From: Planctomycetota bacterium
Lineage (GTDB): Bacteria; Planctomycetota; Planctomycetia; Gemmatales; Gemmataceae
DNA: 64,000 bases
NCBI GenBank assembly: GCA_016191165.1
Contig: JACPPF010000015.1
Coordinates: forward strand, 1-64,000
Direction: 5' to 3'
In this document: positions 1 through 8,689 of the stretch, piece by piece
Position numbering within the stretch: the stretch's first letter is position 1
Layout of the letters: each line of letters begins with the position of its first letter
Position numbers and translations under genes: made by a program
Notes under the pieces: generated by a model
Database searches by the model: none
What the model was told of the DNA's origin: nothing
The model's input: the letters and a program-made list of their open reading frames with translations, nothing else

Positions 1-126
1 AAATTGATCGAGGCATGAGAACGATCGCAGGCGCCGATGCCCCTGATAGCGTTCGATGCACTTGTTGAATTCGTGCTTGGGCAGGAAGTCGAGGAGCTGC
101 GCAAAAACGGTTCGGCCGGAATTCAT
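1..126 (-). CDS. IS4-family transposase, N-terminal part (cut by window edge)
   Basis: Reading the minus strand from the ATG at 126 gives 42 uninterrupted codons to the window edge. They start MNSGRTVFAQLLDFLPKHEF and continue with CIERYQGHRRLRSFSC. This is the typical N-terminus of IS4-family transposases carrying a DUF4372-type N-terminal region, which cut and paste the element through an RNase H-like DDE domain. That catalytic part lies outside the window, so it cannot be judged whether the element is intact. The element's end should lie between 127 and the next gene, but no second end is available for locating the inverted repeat. Confidence 0.8.
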   Translation of the reverse strand, partial: MNSGRTVFAQLLDFLPKHEFNKCIERYQGHRRLRSFSCLDQF

Positions 127-465
127 GGACCATCCATCGCCAGAGGTTGAGGCGGAAAGAATGGCTCCAAGCTACGACCAAATTGAAATCGAAAACAGTC
201 ATGACCGAACCTAGATCATTGCTACAGTATAAGTTGCGTCAAAAACCAGAAACGCTAACCGGACAGTAGTGTCTTTCTTTGCGTCCTTTGCGTCTTTGCG
301 AGACACAAAGGCCCGATGTCGGCTGCCCCAATAGTTCTTCGCGTGGTGCGCGGAAGTTGAGAGGTGAGAATCTAGAAGGTGCCCCGGGGAGTGCCAGGGA
401 TGCTACTTTTTCCAGTCGCCAGGTAAAATCTACGACGTTCGCTTGAACCGCCCCGCGCCGCGCGA
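127..465. other. Gap between IS4-type transposase and glycosyltransferase gene
   Basis: No coding region can be supported here. The left part should contain the transposase promoter and the element's terminal inverted repeat. A direct repetition of 'ttgcgtc' stretches around 280-300 and a C/G-rich segment around 380-400 are visible. I see no RNA gene. Confidence 0.4.
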
Positions 466-2421
466 TCAAGCGGCCTGTTTGTCACGTGGATTCGACGTTG
501 GTGGATGGTGTGGCGCAAAGGGCCTGGGTCGCCCGATCCCCAGCAATCCCGCCGTTCGCGATACGCCAACTTTCAACGACTCCCACAGGATTTTGGTCAA
601 CACCAAACCCATGCTTCGGGTTGGCTTACGATCCACGAGCAGAATTTCCCGGAAAACGTCGGGCGCTTTTTCGGGATATCGATGAAGCGCTTCAAGCAGG
701 GTGTTGAAGGAATAGACATCGTCCTCGCCAAGATGATACGGCCAGGGACTTGTTGCCGACACGGCGCCATGATTGAACTGAAAACGCAGAGGAAGATCTG
801 CCGCTGCCTGGTCGAAGGCTTCTTGACGGCGCAAAGTGCGAAGGAGGGGTTCCTTTACGTCTTGAACGCGATCTGACGCGGACCTGGGTTCGCTTTTTAG
901 AATAAAGGTTTTTTCCGACGTGAGCCAGGAACCATTTATCTCAAACGGGTGATTCGATTGACCGGACGCTTGTTCCACCTTGATCAGCATTGACAACAGG
1001 CGCAGATCCTTTGCGAAATCGATCAATGGAAGCGCGTCATCAGGATCTTTGGGGAAAATACTTTCCAAAAACAATTCGAGCGTGCTTGGAGATTGCGTCA
1101 GATAGTGCAGGATTGACAAGGCGGCATTTTTGCTTTGTTGACACCGAAAGGCAATTGCAAGCACTTTGCTCAGGACTACAAAGCAAGTGGGCAACCGAAC
1201 AGCTTCTCCTCCCTTTGGAATAATTGGGTCATTGCACAAATAGCTTTTGGCGTAAAACAAGGTTCGACAAACGGTGCCTTCCCGGACAGGCACGGGGCGA
1301 TGCTTTTCGAGCGTCTCATCAAAGAGTTTTACAAAACGACGATAGCTATTGGCCCCGCTACGAATGATGTCATCATGGGTTTGGCGGGCCAACCGTATGC
1401 AATAGGGCAGATCACGCATCCTTTCAACAACTTCTGAGATGTTGGAGTAGTCCTTTTTGACGGGAATGTAGTGAGTGTCTGGATGCAAAATGCCCGAATA
1501 ACAACCCTCATGAAGAACCAGAGTATTGTTAAAGGCTGCCGATTCAAAAACGCGCGGGGAAATCGCCTGCACGACGACCTTGCCGTCCAGTTCGGCAAAA
1601 AACCTTTGCTTCAATTCCGCGTAGGATGCCTGCGGGTTTTGCTGTAGGTAGGCTTTGCACTGTCGCGCCAGGTCGCCTGAAAAATCGACGACACTCGCAC
1701 CACTTTCGGTGCCAAGGGAGAACCGGCTCGATTGCAGAAACTCCAGCCATTTTTGGCCGTAGATACGGTCCTCTTCGCGCACGGAGATGTCTGCCGTGAA
1801 ACCATACTGTCTACTAATCTCGGCGAATCGTTGGGATATGATGGTCTTTTCCTGACCGAGATCGCCAAGAGGGTAGGGTACGGCCCGCGAGCGATAGCCG
1901 ATGTCAATGGCCCGCGGCATGGTCGCGGGATAATCGATCTTCTCCAGATAGGACGGAACATAGCCCGTCAGGACGGTGTACACGCCTTCCAAACTCGGGA
2001 TCAACGCTTTGGGATAAAAGACATCGTGATCCTTCTCGTCAACACAGGTGAACACCAGGTTTATGCCCAACCGTTCCATTGCTTTGTTAACGGTTCGGAC
2101 GTCTCGATATTCATCCTGAATGAACTGGATTTTCATCGCCGGCGAAGCAGCAATTTTTTGGCTGAGGCTTTCTGGTATAAAAAATCTGCTACCGGGGTCA
2201 TCAACACCAGGCCAATACATATCCCAAAAGAAAACAACCGCGTCAAAGCGAGTAAAGTCGAAACTCCTGATGCGAAAAAAATTGAATTGTCGCCAGGCAT
2301 GTAGGTAAAAAAACTCGTGCTTCGAGTATTGGTTGAAAGAATATAGATAATCCCGAACGACGTTTGCCGAATTCCCAACAAAGTCACTCAGAACAAGCAC
2401 TCGTAGTTTTTGCCTGCCCAT
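466..2421 (-). CDS. CgeB-like glycosyltransferase (paralogue of the gene at 5426)
   Basis: A 651-residue cytoplasmic protein without signal peptide or membrane segments. Residues 1-130 begin with a beta-strand/loop (RVLVLSDF) typical of a GT-B N-terminal half. Shared blocks with the 518-residue protein at 5426-6982 are DIGYRSRAVPYPLG near residue 173, LGTESGASVVD near 237 and HEGCYSGILHPDTHYIPVKKDYSN at 304-327. The last block resembles the C-terminal nucleotide-sugar region of CgeB/YkvP-type glycosyltransferases (Glyco_trans_1_2). The roughly 270 residues after it are not recognised and are much longer than in the paralogue. Context (methyltransferase, UDP-GlcNAc 2-epimerase) suggests transfer of sugars to a surface polysaccharide or glycoprotein. 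Donor and acceptor are unknown. Confidence 0.72.
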   Translation of the reverse strand: MGRQKLRVLVLSDFVGNSANVVRDYLYSFNQYSKHEFFYLHAWRQFNFFRIRSFDFTRFDAVVFFWDMYWPGVDDPGSRFFIPESLSQKIAASPAMKIQFIQDEYRDVRTVNKAMERLGINLVFTCVDEKDHDVFYPKALIPSLEGVYTVLTGYVPSYLEKIDYPATMPRAIDIGYRSRAVPYPLGDLGQEKTIISQRFAEISRQYGFTADISVREEDRIYGQKWLEFLQSSRFSLGTESGASVVDFSGDLARQCKAYLQQNPQASYAELKQRFFAELDGKVVVQAISPRVFESAAFNNTLVLHEGCYSGILHPDTHYIPVKKDYSNISEVVERMRDLPYCIRLARQTHDDIIRSGANSYRRFVKLFDETLEKHRPVPVREGTVCRTLFYAKSYLCNDPIIPKGGEAVRLPTCFVVLSKVLAIAFRCQQSKNAALSILHYLTQSPSTLELFLESIFPKDPDDALPLIDFAKDLRLLSMLIKVEQASGQSNHPFEINGSWLTSEKTFILKSEPRSASDRVQDVKEPLLRTLRRQEAFDQAAADLPLRFQFNHGAVSATSPWPYHLGEDDVYSFNTLLEALHRYPEKAPDVFREILLVDRKPTRSMGLVLTKILWESLKVGVSRTAGLLGIGRPRPFAPHHPPTSNPRDKQAA

Positions 2422-2524
2422 TCCCCAATTTCCCTTTTGCAGCGCTGGTTTGTATCACCCAACCTTGAGCGTCAGCGCCGGGGCGCTTTTTGCACTCCGC
2501 CGACGCGCCGATTTGAAAGATGGG

Positions 2525-3394
2525 TCAGTTTGATTCGTGAGTGGTATAGTTCGTGGCCTTCTTTTGTGCGGTCAAATATAAGTCCAGACCCAAGACTCGG
2601 CCAAAATTCCCGAGCAGTTTTGCGCGATTCACAAGCACCCTGCCGCAAAGCCTGAACGGGTCCATGTTCTGGGCCTGAATGGAAACTGATTCAAATTTGG
2701 CCAGCATCCTGCGAAGATCACGTCTTGACAATAGCACGGTCTCAGGCGCCGCTTCGCCCGCCGCGTTGGCGTCGTAAGCTTTCCTGCGTTCAGTGGAAAT
2801 CCGGTCCGGGCGATTTAATACTCTCCAGTCCCTGAGCAATTCCGCCGTGGTCTGCAAGGGCCAACCGGTCCATTGTCGCCACGAGAATTTGTTGTAGGCC
2901 ATCAAAACCGCGACCCCGCCGCCGCGCAAGACACGAAAGACCTCATCGAAGCAGCGCTGAATGTTTCCCGTGTGATGGAGGCAGCCGATCGAAACGACAA
3001 AGTCAAACGATTCATCCGGAAAAGTCATCTCAAGCGCGCTTCCACACACCGCGGAGCCCGGGAGGTTCATGAGGCGCAGACGATGATTCAACATCTCCAC
3101 GGCGTTGGGCGCTATATCCAAACCCTTGTAACGTGCCCCTGCCTCGGCGATTTTCTGCCCAAGGGTTCCATACCCCAGGCCGATTTCAAGAACGTCTTTT
3201 CCGACCATGCGGTCGGGTTGCACAATCGGCAGGAGGTATGGGTACAGGCCAAAAAATCCCTCGTCAAACCGTCGCAAGGATTCGAACGAATGATCGGTCA
3301 GACCCAACGATCGGGCGAACCCTGAGCCACACAACTCATTCCAAAACCTGGCGTTCGACTGGTCAATTTCCAATTGTTCCGTTGTCACGACCAT
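2525..3394 (-). CDS. Class I SAM-dependent methyltransferase (Methyltransf_11 type)
   Basis: About 289 residues starting MVVTTEQLEIDQ. The SAM-binding motif I is VLEIGLGYGTLGQKI, followed by the acidic strand end YKGLDIAP and the motif FDFVVSIGCLHHTGNIQ, the usual order in ubiE/Methyltransf_11 enzymes. The reading frame stays open upstream to 3646, but that extension runs through mobile repeat copy A, so it is not taken as coding. The ATG at 3394 has AGGGAGA just upstream and is preferred over the ATG at 3409. Such genes in polysaccharide loci often methylate a sugar or lipid-linked intermediate. The substrate here is unknown. Confidence 0.8.
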   Translation of the reverse strand: MVVTTEQLEIDQSNARFWNELCGSGFARSLGLTDHSFESLRRFDEGFFGLYPYLLPIVQPDRMVGKDVLEIGLGYGTLGQKIAEAGARYKGLDIAPNAVEMLNHRLRLMNLPGSAVCGSALEMTFPDESFDFVVSIGCLHHTGNIQRCFDEVFRVLRGGGVAVLMAYNKFSWRQWTGWPLQTTAELLRDWRVLNRPDRISTERRKAYDANAAGEAAPETVLLSRRDLRRMLAKFESVSIQAQNMDPFRLCGRVLVNRAKLLGNFGRVLGLDLYLTAQKKATNYTTHESN

Positions 3395-3472
3395 TTCTCC
3401 CTGAGTCATTGGAAACAAACATCCCAGCCATATGAATTTTCGGCAGCCCAGGCCGGCGCCGGTTATCATTTC

Positions 3473-3613
3473 GGCCTGGTTCAAATCGATCGAATTTAGG
3501 GTAACAAACAATCCGCGAGCCGCCGGGCGTGTCCCGGCGGTGAACCAAGGCGGATCGGGATGACCGCCGGGACAAGCCCGGCGGCTCGCTGTGACTTTCA
3601 CTTGAACCAGGCC
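3473..3613. mobile_element. MITE-like hairpin element, copy A
   Basis: A 141-bp element bounded by perfect 12-bp terminal inverted repeats GGCCTGGTTCAA (3473-3484) and TTGAACCAGGCC (3602-3613). It is flanked by a perfect 8-bp target duplication ATCATTTC (3465-3472 and 3614-3621). The centre is a long stem with CGAGCCGCCGGGC on one side and GCCCGGCGGCTCG on the other; each arm is itself palindromic (CCGCCGGG/CCCGGCGG). It has no gene. It lies immediately upstream of the methyltransferase and would separate it from any upstream promoter. Copies B, C and D are at 3862, 8690 and 51835. Confidence 0.9.
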
Positions 3614-3621
3614 ATCATTTC

Positions 3622-3861
3622 CATTCACCCGCGGACGAAAGTACAATGGCCTGTGGGAATTGTCAATGCAGCATGATTTGGCTAACTGAAATAGGATGTT
3701 TATCCGCGTAGACAGGCTCTGAAAGGCGCCAAACGATCAGTCTGGGCAAGTTGAGTCGATCGGGCAATCGCTTTTGGTCCCCAGGTTTCAGACGCGTTGG
3801 ATGTCATGAGCATAAAGCCCGAGGACCGGCCAAACTCCGTTGGGTAGCCTTCGCTGGGGCT
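3622..3861. other. Spacer between element copies A and B
   Basis: The whole gap 3395-4194 is non-coding and dominated by two MITE-like copies. Between them I see no ORF, RNA gene or clear promoter. The divergent promoters for the methyltransferase (minus) and wecB (plus) must lie in this gap or inside the elements. Confidence 0.5.
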
Positions 3862-4003
3862 GGCCTAGGTCAAATCGATCGAATCCGGGGTAACAAACCA
3901 ACCGCGAGCCGTCGGGCTTGTCCCGGCGGTGAACCAAGGCGGATCGGGATGAACCGCCGGGACAAGCCCGGCGGCTCGCTGTGACTTTCACTTTAACCAG
4001 GCC
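3862..4003. mobile_element. MITE-like hairpin element, copy B
   Basis: A 142-bp copy in the same orientation as copy A. The termini have drifted (GGCCTAGGTCAA and TTTAACCAGGCC), but the 8-bp target duplication CTGGGGCT is perfect (3854-3861 and 4004-4011). The central stem and the loop (GGTGAACCAAGGCGGATC) match copy A almost base for base. It lies about 190 bp upstream of wecB. Confidence 0.9.
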
Positions 4004-4194
4004 CTGGGGCTCAAGGTTGGAAAAGGGTCGATTTGATTTGGGGCGTGAATTTTCCTTCGGCATTGCAAAAAAAGCGGGGCTTGTTTACAAATCGATTTCC
4101 ATCAGGCTAGAGGTCCATCCGTACCTGCGCATGTCAGTGCCCTTGGATTTGCGGCGGCCCCGGCCCGCCGGGAAAATTGCCCTGGAGACAATCC

Positions 4195-5280
4195 ATGAAA
4201 ATCCTGACCGTAATCGGCGCCCGACCGCAGTTCATCAAGGCCGCGGTGATTTCTCGTTTACTTCGTGGTTTCTCCGACGTGGAAGAGATCATTGTTCATA
4301 CCGGCCAGCATTATGACGACAGCATGTCCGAGATTTTCTTTCGGGAACTGGAAATTCCGGCGCCGCGTTATCACCTCGGCGTGGGTTCCGCGGCACACGG
4401 AGCGCAGACGGGACGCATGCTGGAAGCGATTGAGAAGGTGATCGTCGAGTTGAAGCCCGACAAGGTTCTCATCTACGGCGACACGAACTCGACCCTGGCC
4501 GGGGCCCTGGCGGCCGCGAAACTCCATGTCCCGGTCGCTCACGTTGAGGCTGGCCTCCGTTCGTTTAATCGCAAGATGCCCGAGGAGGTCAATCGCGTCG
4601 TGGCCGATCATCTCTCGACTTGGCTATTCGCTCCAACGCAGGCCGCGGTCGAGAACCTGCGGCATGAAGGGATCGCGGACGCACTGGTGCATTTTTCCGG
4701 TGATGTAATGTATGACGCCGCCATTTATTTCGGGCAGAAAGAGCCGGGGCAGCTTCTGGACCGCCACGATTTGCTGCCGAAGGGATACGTGCTGGCAACA
4801 ATTCATCGGGCCGAAAACACCGACGCCCCTGCCAATCTCCACTGTCTGTTCAGCGCCCTGAACGCCGTCGCGGAGCAAATTCAGGTCGTACTCCCACTGC
4901 ATCCGCGCACGCTGGCCGCGCTCAAGCGGGACAATCTACTCGACTCCGCACATGACAACTTGCGGCTACTCGAACCGGTGGGGTACCTGGACATGGTGAC
5001 GCTGGAGCGGAATGCGCGCCTGATCGCGACCGACTCCGGCGGCGTGCAAAAAGAGGCATTCTTTCATCGCGTCCCCTGCGTCACGCTGCGTCACGAGACG
5101 GAATGGGGCGAACTCGTCGCCCTCGGCTGGAACCGCCTCGTGCCGCCAACCAACACCCAGGCCATCACGGTCGGGCTATTGCAATCCTTGCAACCGAGTG
5201 ACCGCCAAGCGATCCCAGAAAACCTCTACGGCGGCGGCAAGGCGGGCGACCAGATTTCCCAGATCTTGCGGGCGGCCTGA
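4195..5280 (+). CDS. wecB: UDP-N-acetylglucosamine 2-epimerase (non-hydrolysing)
   Basis: 361 residues starting MKILTVIGARPQFIKAAV, the diagnostic N-terminus of WecB/MnaA. Further family blocks are HTGQHYDDSMS, VLIYGDTNSTLAGALAAAKL, VAHVEAGLRSFNRKMPEEVNR, TIHRAENTD and TDSGGVQKEAFF. The enzyme interconverts UDP-GlcNAc and UDP-ManNAc in the cytoplasm, feeding surface polysaccharide synthesis. The ATG at 4195 is chosen over 4177 because the family begins exactly there and GGAGA lies at about 4183-4187. The neighbouring glycosyltransferases fit such a pathway. Length is normal and no key residue appears to be missing. Confidence 0.95.
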   Translation: MKILTVIGARPQFIKAAVISRLLRGFSDVEEIIVHTGQHYDDSMSEIFFRELEIPAPRYHLGVGSAAHGAQTGRMLEAIEKVIVELKPDKVLIYGDTNSTLAGALAAAKLHVPVAHVEAGLRSFNRKMPEEVNRVVADHLSTWLFAPTQAAVENLRHEGIADALVHFSGDVMYDAAIYFGQKEPGQLLDRHDLLPKGYVLATIHRAENTDAPANLHCLFSALNAVAEQIQVVLPLHPRTLAALKRDNLLDSAHDNLRLLEPVGYLDMVTLERNARLIATDSGGVQKEAFFHRVPCVTLRHETEWGELVALGWNRLVPPTNTQAITVGLLQSLQPSDRQAIPENLYGGGKAGDQISQILRAA

Positions 5281-5305
5281 GGTTTTGCTTTGCGCGGCCG
5301 AATAT

Positions 5306-5380
5306 GGCACTTCCGAGTCTGAAGCGGAGGCGAAGTGCCAGCCCAACCTTCGCTGACGCTTCAGGCTCGGACAGCGTGCC
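5306..5380. repeat. Palindromic repeat, 'GAGCCTGAAGCG' family
   Basis: An imperfect inverted repeat between wecB and the next glycosyltransferase: TCCGAGTCTGAAGCG on the left and CGCTTCAGGCTCGGA on the right, with GGCAC/GTGCC as an outer pair. Related copies are at 22122-22176 (intergenic) and 40145-40210 (inside the DUF790 gene). It could form a hairpin in the wecB mRNA, but there is no T-tract to make it a convincing terminator. Confidence 0.8.
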
Positions 5381-5425
5381 GCACTTCGACATCGATTTGG
5401 AAACCCAGCCGCCGGGAGCCGTTGC

Positions 5426-6982
5426 ATGAGTGTGGCTGAAAAAAAACCTGTGCCTGGAATCGCGCTTTTCCACGAGGATTATTATAACTCCGACGCGAGC
5501 ACGATTGCCGAACATCTGGACTCGTTTGGCCGCTACTCGCGATTTCCGATCTATCTGGTGAACCTGGCTTTCGGGTTCCCTCCGGGCCTTCAGGACTATG
5601 AATTCTCGGCTTGCGTTTTTTCCTACACCCTTCGCCCAACGATTCACTGGTTGACCCCAGATCTGGAAAACTACCTCAATTCCTGTCCGCGCAGCTACCG
5701 GGTCGCGATCTTTCAGGACGAGGTCTGGTATTTTCAGGAGCGATTTTCGTTTCTGAAGCGATGTAAGATCGATTGCTTATATAGCCGGCATAAGCCCAGG
5801 CACGTGCGGGATATCTATGCCGAGCACGTGCCGGTCAAGGACTACGTCCACTACCTGGCTGGTTATGTAGCGGAGGACCTGGTCGCTCGCGCGGCATCGC
5901 TTGCGCAGCCCTATCGCGACCGGCGCATCGATGTCGGCTATCGTGGCCGGCGATTGCCGTTCTACATGGGGCGTGGCGGTCAGGAGAAGGCAGAGATCGG
6001 CCGACGTTTCCTGGAGCTCGCCGCTGGCCGCGGGTTGTGCCTGGACATTGCACTGGAGGAAAGGGATCGCCTTTACGGGGAGGCCTGGCATCGCTATCTC
6101 GCCGGCTGCAAGGCGGTCCTTGGGGTTGAGGGGGGCGTCTCCATCATTGATCGCAGCGGCGAGTTTTGTCGCCGTTCCGAGAGAATCCTGAAGGAGAACC
6201 CCGACCTGACCTTCGATGAATTCGCCAATCACATGGGCGCCGATTTCATCGAGCAGGAGGACAAGATCGATTACCGAAGCTTGACACCGCGCCACTTCGA
6301 GGCGGCGGCCTTTCGCAATTTGCAAATCCTCTTCGAGGGAAACTATGATGGCCTGATGGAGCCCGGTGTCCATTACGTGCCCCTGCGAAAGGATTTTTCC
6401 AACATGGAGGAAGTCCTCCTTACGCTGAAGAACCCGGAACGCTGTCTTGCCATCGTGAACCGCGCCTACCACGATTTGATCGCTTCGGGCCGCTTTACCT
6501 ATGCTCAATTCATTCGCGATTTCGATCAGCGGCTGATCGCCGCCGGGGTCAAGGAGCCGGGTAGCAATCGGCCCGTTTGCCCTTCCCTGACTGCCTACCT
6601 GGCGAACTGGACGGCCGGGCGCGTGCAGACTCAGGATTTTTCCGCCCTGGTCAATCGGCGCCACCAAGAAAAAATGATTTCGAAGGAGTTGTTTGAACGG
6701 GCGTCCGAGTTATTGTGCCAGCAGGCGGTCGATCTCGATCGGCGTCGCGTTGGCGATTACTCGAGTTGCAAACGTTGGCTGGAGCGGAACGCGGACCGCG
6801 CGTTTTTCGCGCAGCTTGGACGGGTGCTTGGCGTGACCCCGCCGTCGAGACCGGTGTTGGCCTGGTTGCAAGATCGCCCCTGGTGGAACCACTGGCAGGT
6901 TTTTCGTTTCATTCGCCTGGCCTTGCGAGCTTACCACAAGTACCGGCCTTTACGAGGGGGCCCTGGTTTGGCTCGGCAGTAA
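5426..6982 (+). CDS. CgeB-like glycosyltransferase
   Basis: 518 residues, no signal peptide or membrane helix. It shares with the 466-2421 protein the blocks IDVGYRGRRLPFYMG (near 168), LGVEGGVSIID and LFEGNYDGLMEPGVHYVPLRKDFSN (near 305-330), which resemble the nucleotide-sugar half of CgeB/Glyco_trans_1_2 enzymes. GGGAG lies nine bases upstream of the ATG at 5426. It follows wecB on the same strand, separated by a palindromic repeat, and may be co-transcribed. The likely role is sugar transfer during surface glycan assembly; specificity cannot be read from the sequence. The C-terminal 120 residues are not recognised. Confidence 0.72.
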   Translation: MSVAEKKPVPGIALFHEDYYNSDASTIAEHLDSFGRYSRFPIYLVNLAFGFPPGLQDYEFSACVFSYTLRPTIHWLTPDLENYLNSCPRSYRVAIFQDEVWYFQERFSFLKRCKIDCLYSRHKPRHVRDIYAEHVPVKDYVHYLAGYVAEDLVARAASLAQPYRDRRIDVGYRGRRLPFYMGRGGQEKAEIGRRFLELAAGRGLCLDIALEERDRLYGEAWHRYLAGCKAVLGVEGGVSIIDRSGEFCRRSERILKENPDLTFDEFANHMGADFIEQEDKIDYRSLTPRHFEAAAFRNLQILFEGNYDGLMEPGVHYVPLRKDFSNMEEVLLTLKNPERCLAIVNRAYHDLIASGRFTYAQFIRDFDQRLIAAGVKEPGSNRPVCPSLTAYLANWTAGRVQTQDFSALVNRRHQEKMISKELFERASELLCQQAVDLDRRRVGDYSSCKRWLERNADRAFFAQLGRVLGVTPPSRPVLAWLQDRPWWNHWQVFRFIRLALRAYHKYRPLRGGPGLARQ

Positions 6983-7211
6983 TCTCCGCTGGTTGATCGG
7001 AGGGTCTGCCTTTTTTTGTTGTGGGAAAGGCGTTCAGCCTGCGATTACCGAGGACCTAAAGGTTCCCGCGCAAGTAGCATAACCGATCTGAGCCCACAGC
7101 TCCAGCAAATGCCGCACTTTGTGGCGCTGCGGGCTCACAGTGCATGTCTGTTTGCGCAGGTCGGCAGGTCATCCATAATGGATGTTGGAAGGCAGGCGAA
7201 AATGTCGCCAG

Positions 7212-7613
7212 TCAGTCCGGCCGGCGATTGGATGGCCGGGCGTCGCCCATCGGTTCGAGGTGGTCATTTTGCTGATGGTCGGCTTTACCGGGCGGTAGGG
7301 GGCGTTTGCTTTTGGACGGGGAATCCTTGCTGCCGATTTGGCCGGTCACATCTTCGAGGCCGTCGGCGCCCTGGCGCGCCGGGAAATAGCCCGCCACCGT
7401 CAAATATCCGGCGAGCAACAGGGCGATACCCGCGGCCAGGACGATGCGCCCTGAATAACGCGCGAACACCGTCTCAGGCTGTTTGACGCGCGTCTGTTTG
7501 GGGGCCTGGAACGTCGGCCAGGGGCGAGGCAACTCGGACTGGAAATAGTCGTGCAAGAGCACATCCACGTCAGGACGTTGTTCATCGTTCGGCATCATCG
7601 TCATATTACTCAT
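7212..7613 (-). CDS. Small single-pass membrane protein, probable anti-sigma partner
   Basis: 133 residues. A hydrophilic N-terminal segment of about 55 residues is followed by one membrane helix (RIVLAAGIALLLAGYLTVAGYF) and a charged, proline- and lysine-rich tail. The start codon overlaps the end of the ECF sigma gene by eight bases, so the two are translationally coupled. Coupling to a sigma factor and the one-helix layout suggest an anti-sigma factor that holds the sigma factor at the membrane. No zinc-binding HxxxCxxC motif is present, so this role is inferred from context only. Confidence 0.6.
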   Translation of the reverse strand: MSNMTMMPNDEQRPDVDVLLHDYFQSELPRPWPTFQAPKQTRVKQPETVFARYSGRIVLAAGIALLLAGYLTVAGYFPARQGADGLEDVTGQIGSKDSPSKSKRPLPPGKADHQQNDHLEPMGDARPSNRRPD

Positions 7614-8151
7614 GGGTTTCCTTCACTCCCTGGGCTGTCAAACGCTCGGCGAGACGCTGGCGCGCCCGGCTCAAGCGCATATGGACGGCGGTCGGGTTGA
7701 TTTCCAAAACCTCCGCGATCTGGCTGGTGTCATATTCCAGCGCATAGCGAAGCGTCAAAATTTCGCGGTCGGCCGGGGCGAGCTGCTCCATCTCCTTGCG
7801 GATTTGGCCGAACGTCTCGTCGCGGGCCATGCCATCGAGCGGCAGGATTTCGCGGCCTTCCACCCCATTCATCGTCTGGGGAGGTTGGGTTCCGTAACGG
7901 CGGAACGCGCTCTTGGCGTGATCCTCGGCCAGGTTGCGCGCTACACGCAGAACCCAGGCGCGCGGGTTGACGATTTCGCTGCCTTCCTGCCATTGCCTCC
8001 ACAAACGCAAGAAGGTTTCCTGCATGATGTCGAGCGCAATATCCGCGTTAAGCCAGCGCGCGTAAACCAAAGCCCACACCTCGCGGCTATGACGTTCGTA
8101 GATTTCTTCAAAGTCCGCCTGGTGCGGAGGCTGTTTCCGCCTCGACTTCAT
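7606..8151 (-). CDS. ECF-family RNA polymerase sigma factor
   Basis: 181 residues with the two sigma-70 domains of ECF factors. Region 2 contains FEEIYERHSREVWALVYARWLNADIALDIMQETFLRLWRQW, and region 4 contains LAPADREILTLRYALEYDTSQIAEVLEINPTAVHMRLSRARQRL with a helix-turn-helix. It would direct RNA polymerase to a small regulon, probably including its own promoter in the 8152-8844 gap. The overlapping downstream membrane protein is a candidate anti-sigma factor. The lysine- and glutamine-rich first ten residues are unremarkable. Confidence 0.92.
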   Translation of the reverse strand: MKSRRKQPPHQADFEEIYERHSREVWALVYARWLNADIALDIMQETFLRLWRQWQEGSEIVNPRAWVLRVARNLAEDHAKSAFRRYGTQPPQTMNGVEGREILPLDGMARDETFGQIRKEMEQLAPADREILTLRYALEYDTSQIAEVLEINPTAVHMRLSRARQRLAERLTAQGVKETHE

Positions 8152-8689
8152 GGGCCCTCGTCCCTGCCATTTTTTTTGTCGCGGCAGGAGCCGTCGCTGG
8201 GTGCAAAAGAGGAACGAAACTCGAAGGATTTTCTAACACCAAACTGGCATCCGTCGGTGGCTTGCGGACAATCAGGAGCCGGAATTCCAGGCGTGGTTCA
8301 AAAGGCGTCGGGTTCGGGTAACTCAAGGATTGCCGAAAGAAGGCGAACACGCCGTTGGGTAGTGTCACAGTTTGATTGTAGACCTCACGCTCCGCGTGAG
8401 GTCTACCATACGCCGAAGCAAAGTGAGACACCACCCGTCGTTGCTGACATCGACTGATGTGAGAAGTCCACTTTGCTCCATAACCCATAAATTTGCAACA
8501 CGTTACAGCGTTTTTTTTGAGGACTTCTCACGGGGCGCGGGGGGTATCACGACCGGGAAGTTTGGGAAAGCCAGGTAGATTTGGATTGTCACCTCGGTTT
8601 GAACCAGGCCGAATTCCATTTCCGCCGGGAAATCCAGCCATTCCGCCCAAACTTCCAGGCCTGGATTCCTCCGCGTCCCGTGATAAGTC
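8152..8689. other. Long non-coding gap upstream of the sigma gene, rich in palindromes
   Basis: No gene is supported here. The segment holds a perfect short hairpin at 8378-8406. At 8521-8690 there is a degenerate inverted-repeat region: ATCACG and GGAAGTTTGGG at 8545-8570 are mirrored by CCCAAACTTCC and CGTGAT at 8646-8684. The string TTTGAACCAGGCC at 8598-8610 is identical to the right end of the MITE-like element, as if an older copy once ended there. The sigma gene promoter should lie near 8160-8300, but I cannot assign boxes. Confidence 0.5.
8378..8406. repeat. Perfect 13-bp hairpin, 'GTAGACCTCACGC' family
   Basis: GTAGACCTCACGC (8378-8390), loop TCC, then GCGTGAGGTCTAC (8394-8406). The same core (CTCACGC, GCGTGAGGTCTAC) recurs inside the enolase gene at 44832-44879, so this is a dispersed palindromic family and not a chance hairpin. 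Confidence 0.85.

Noticed and set aside
3395-3646. N-terminal extension of the methyltransferase frame by 84 codons
   Set aside because: It runs through MITE-like copy A; the ATG at 3394 has a good ribosome-binding site and the family sequence begins there.
5777-6667. 296-codon minus-strand frame inside the second glycosyltransferase
   Set aside because: The opposite strand aligns with its paralogue at 466-2421, so the antisense frame is a shadow.
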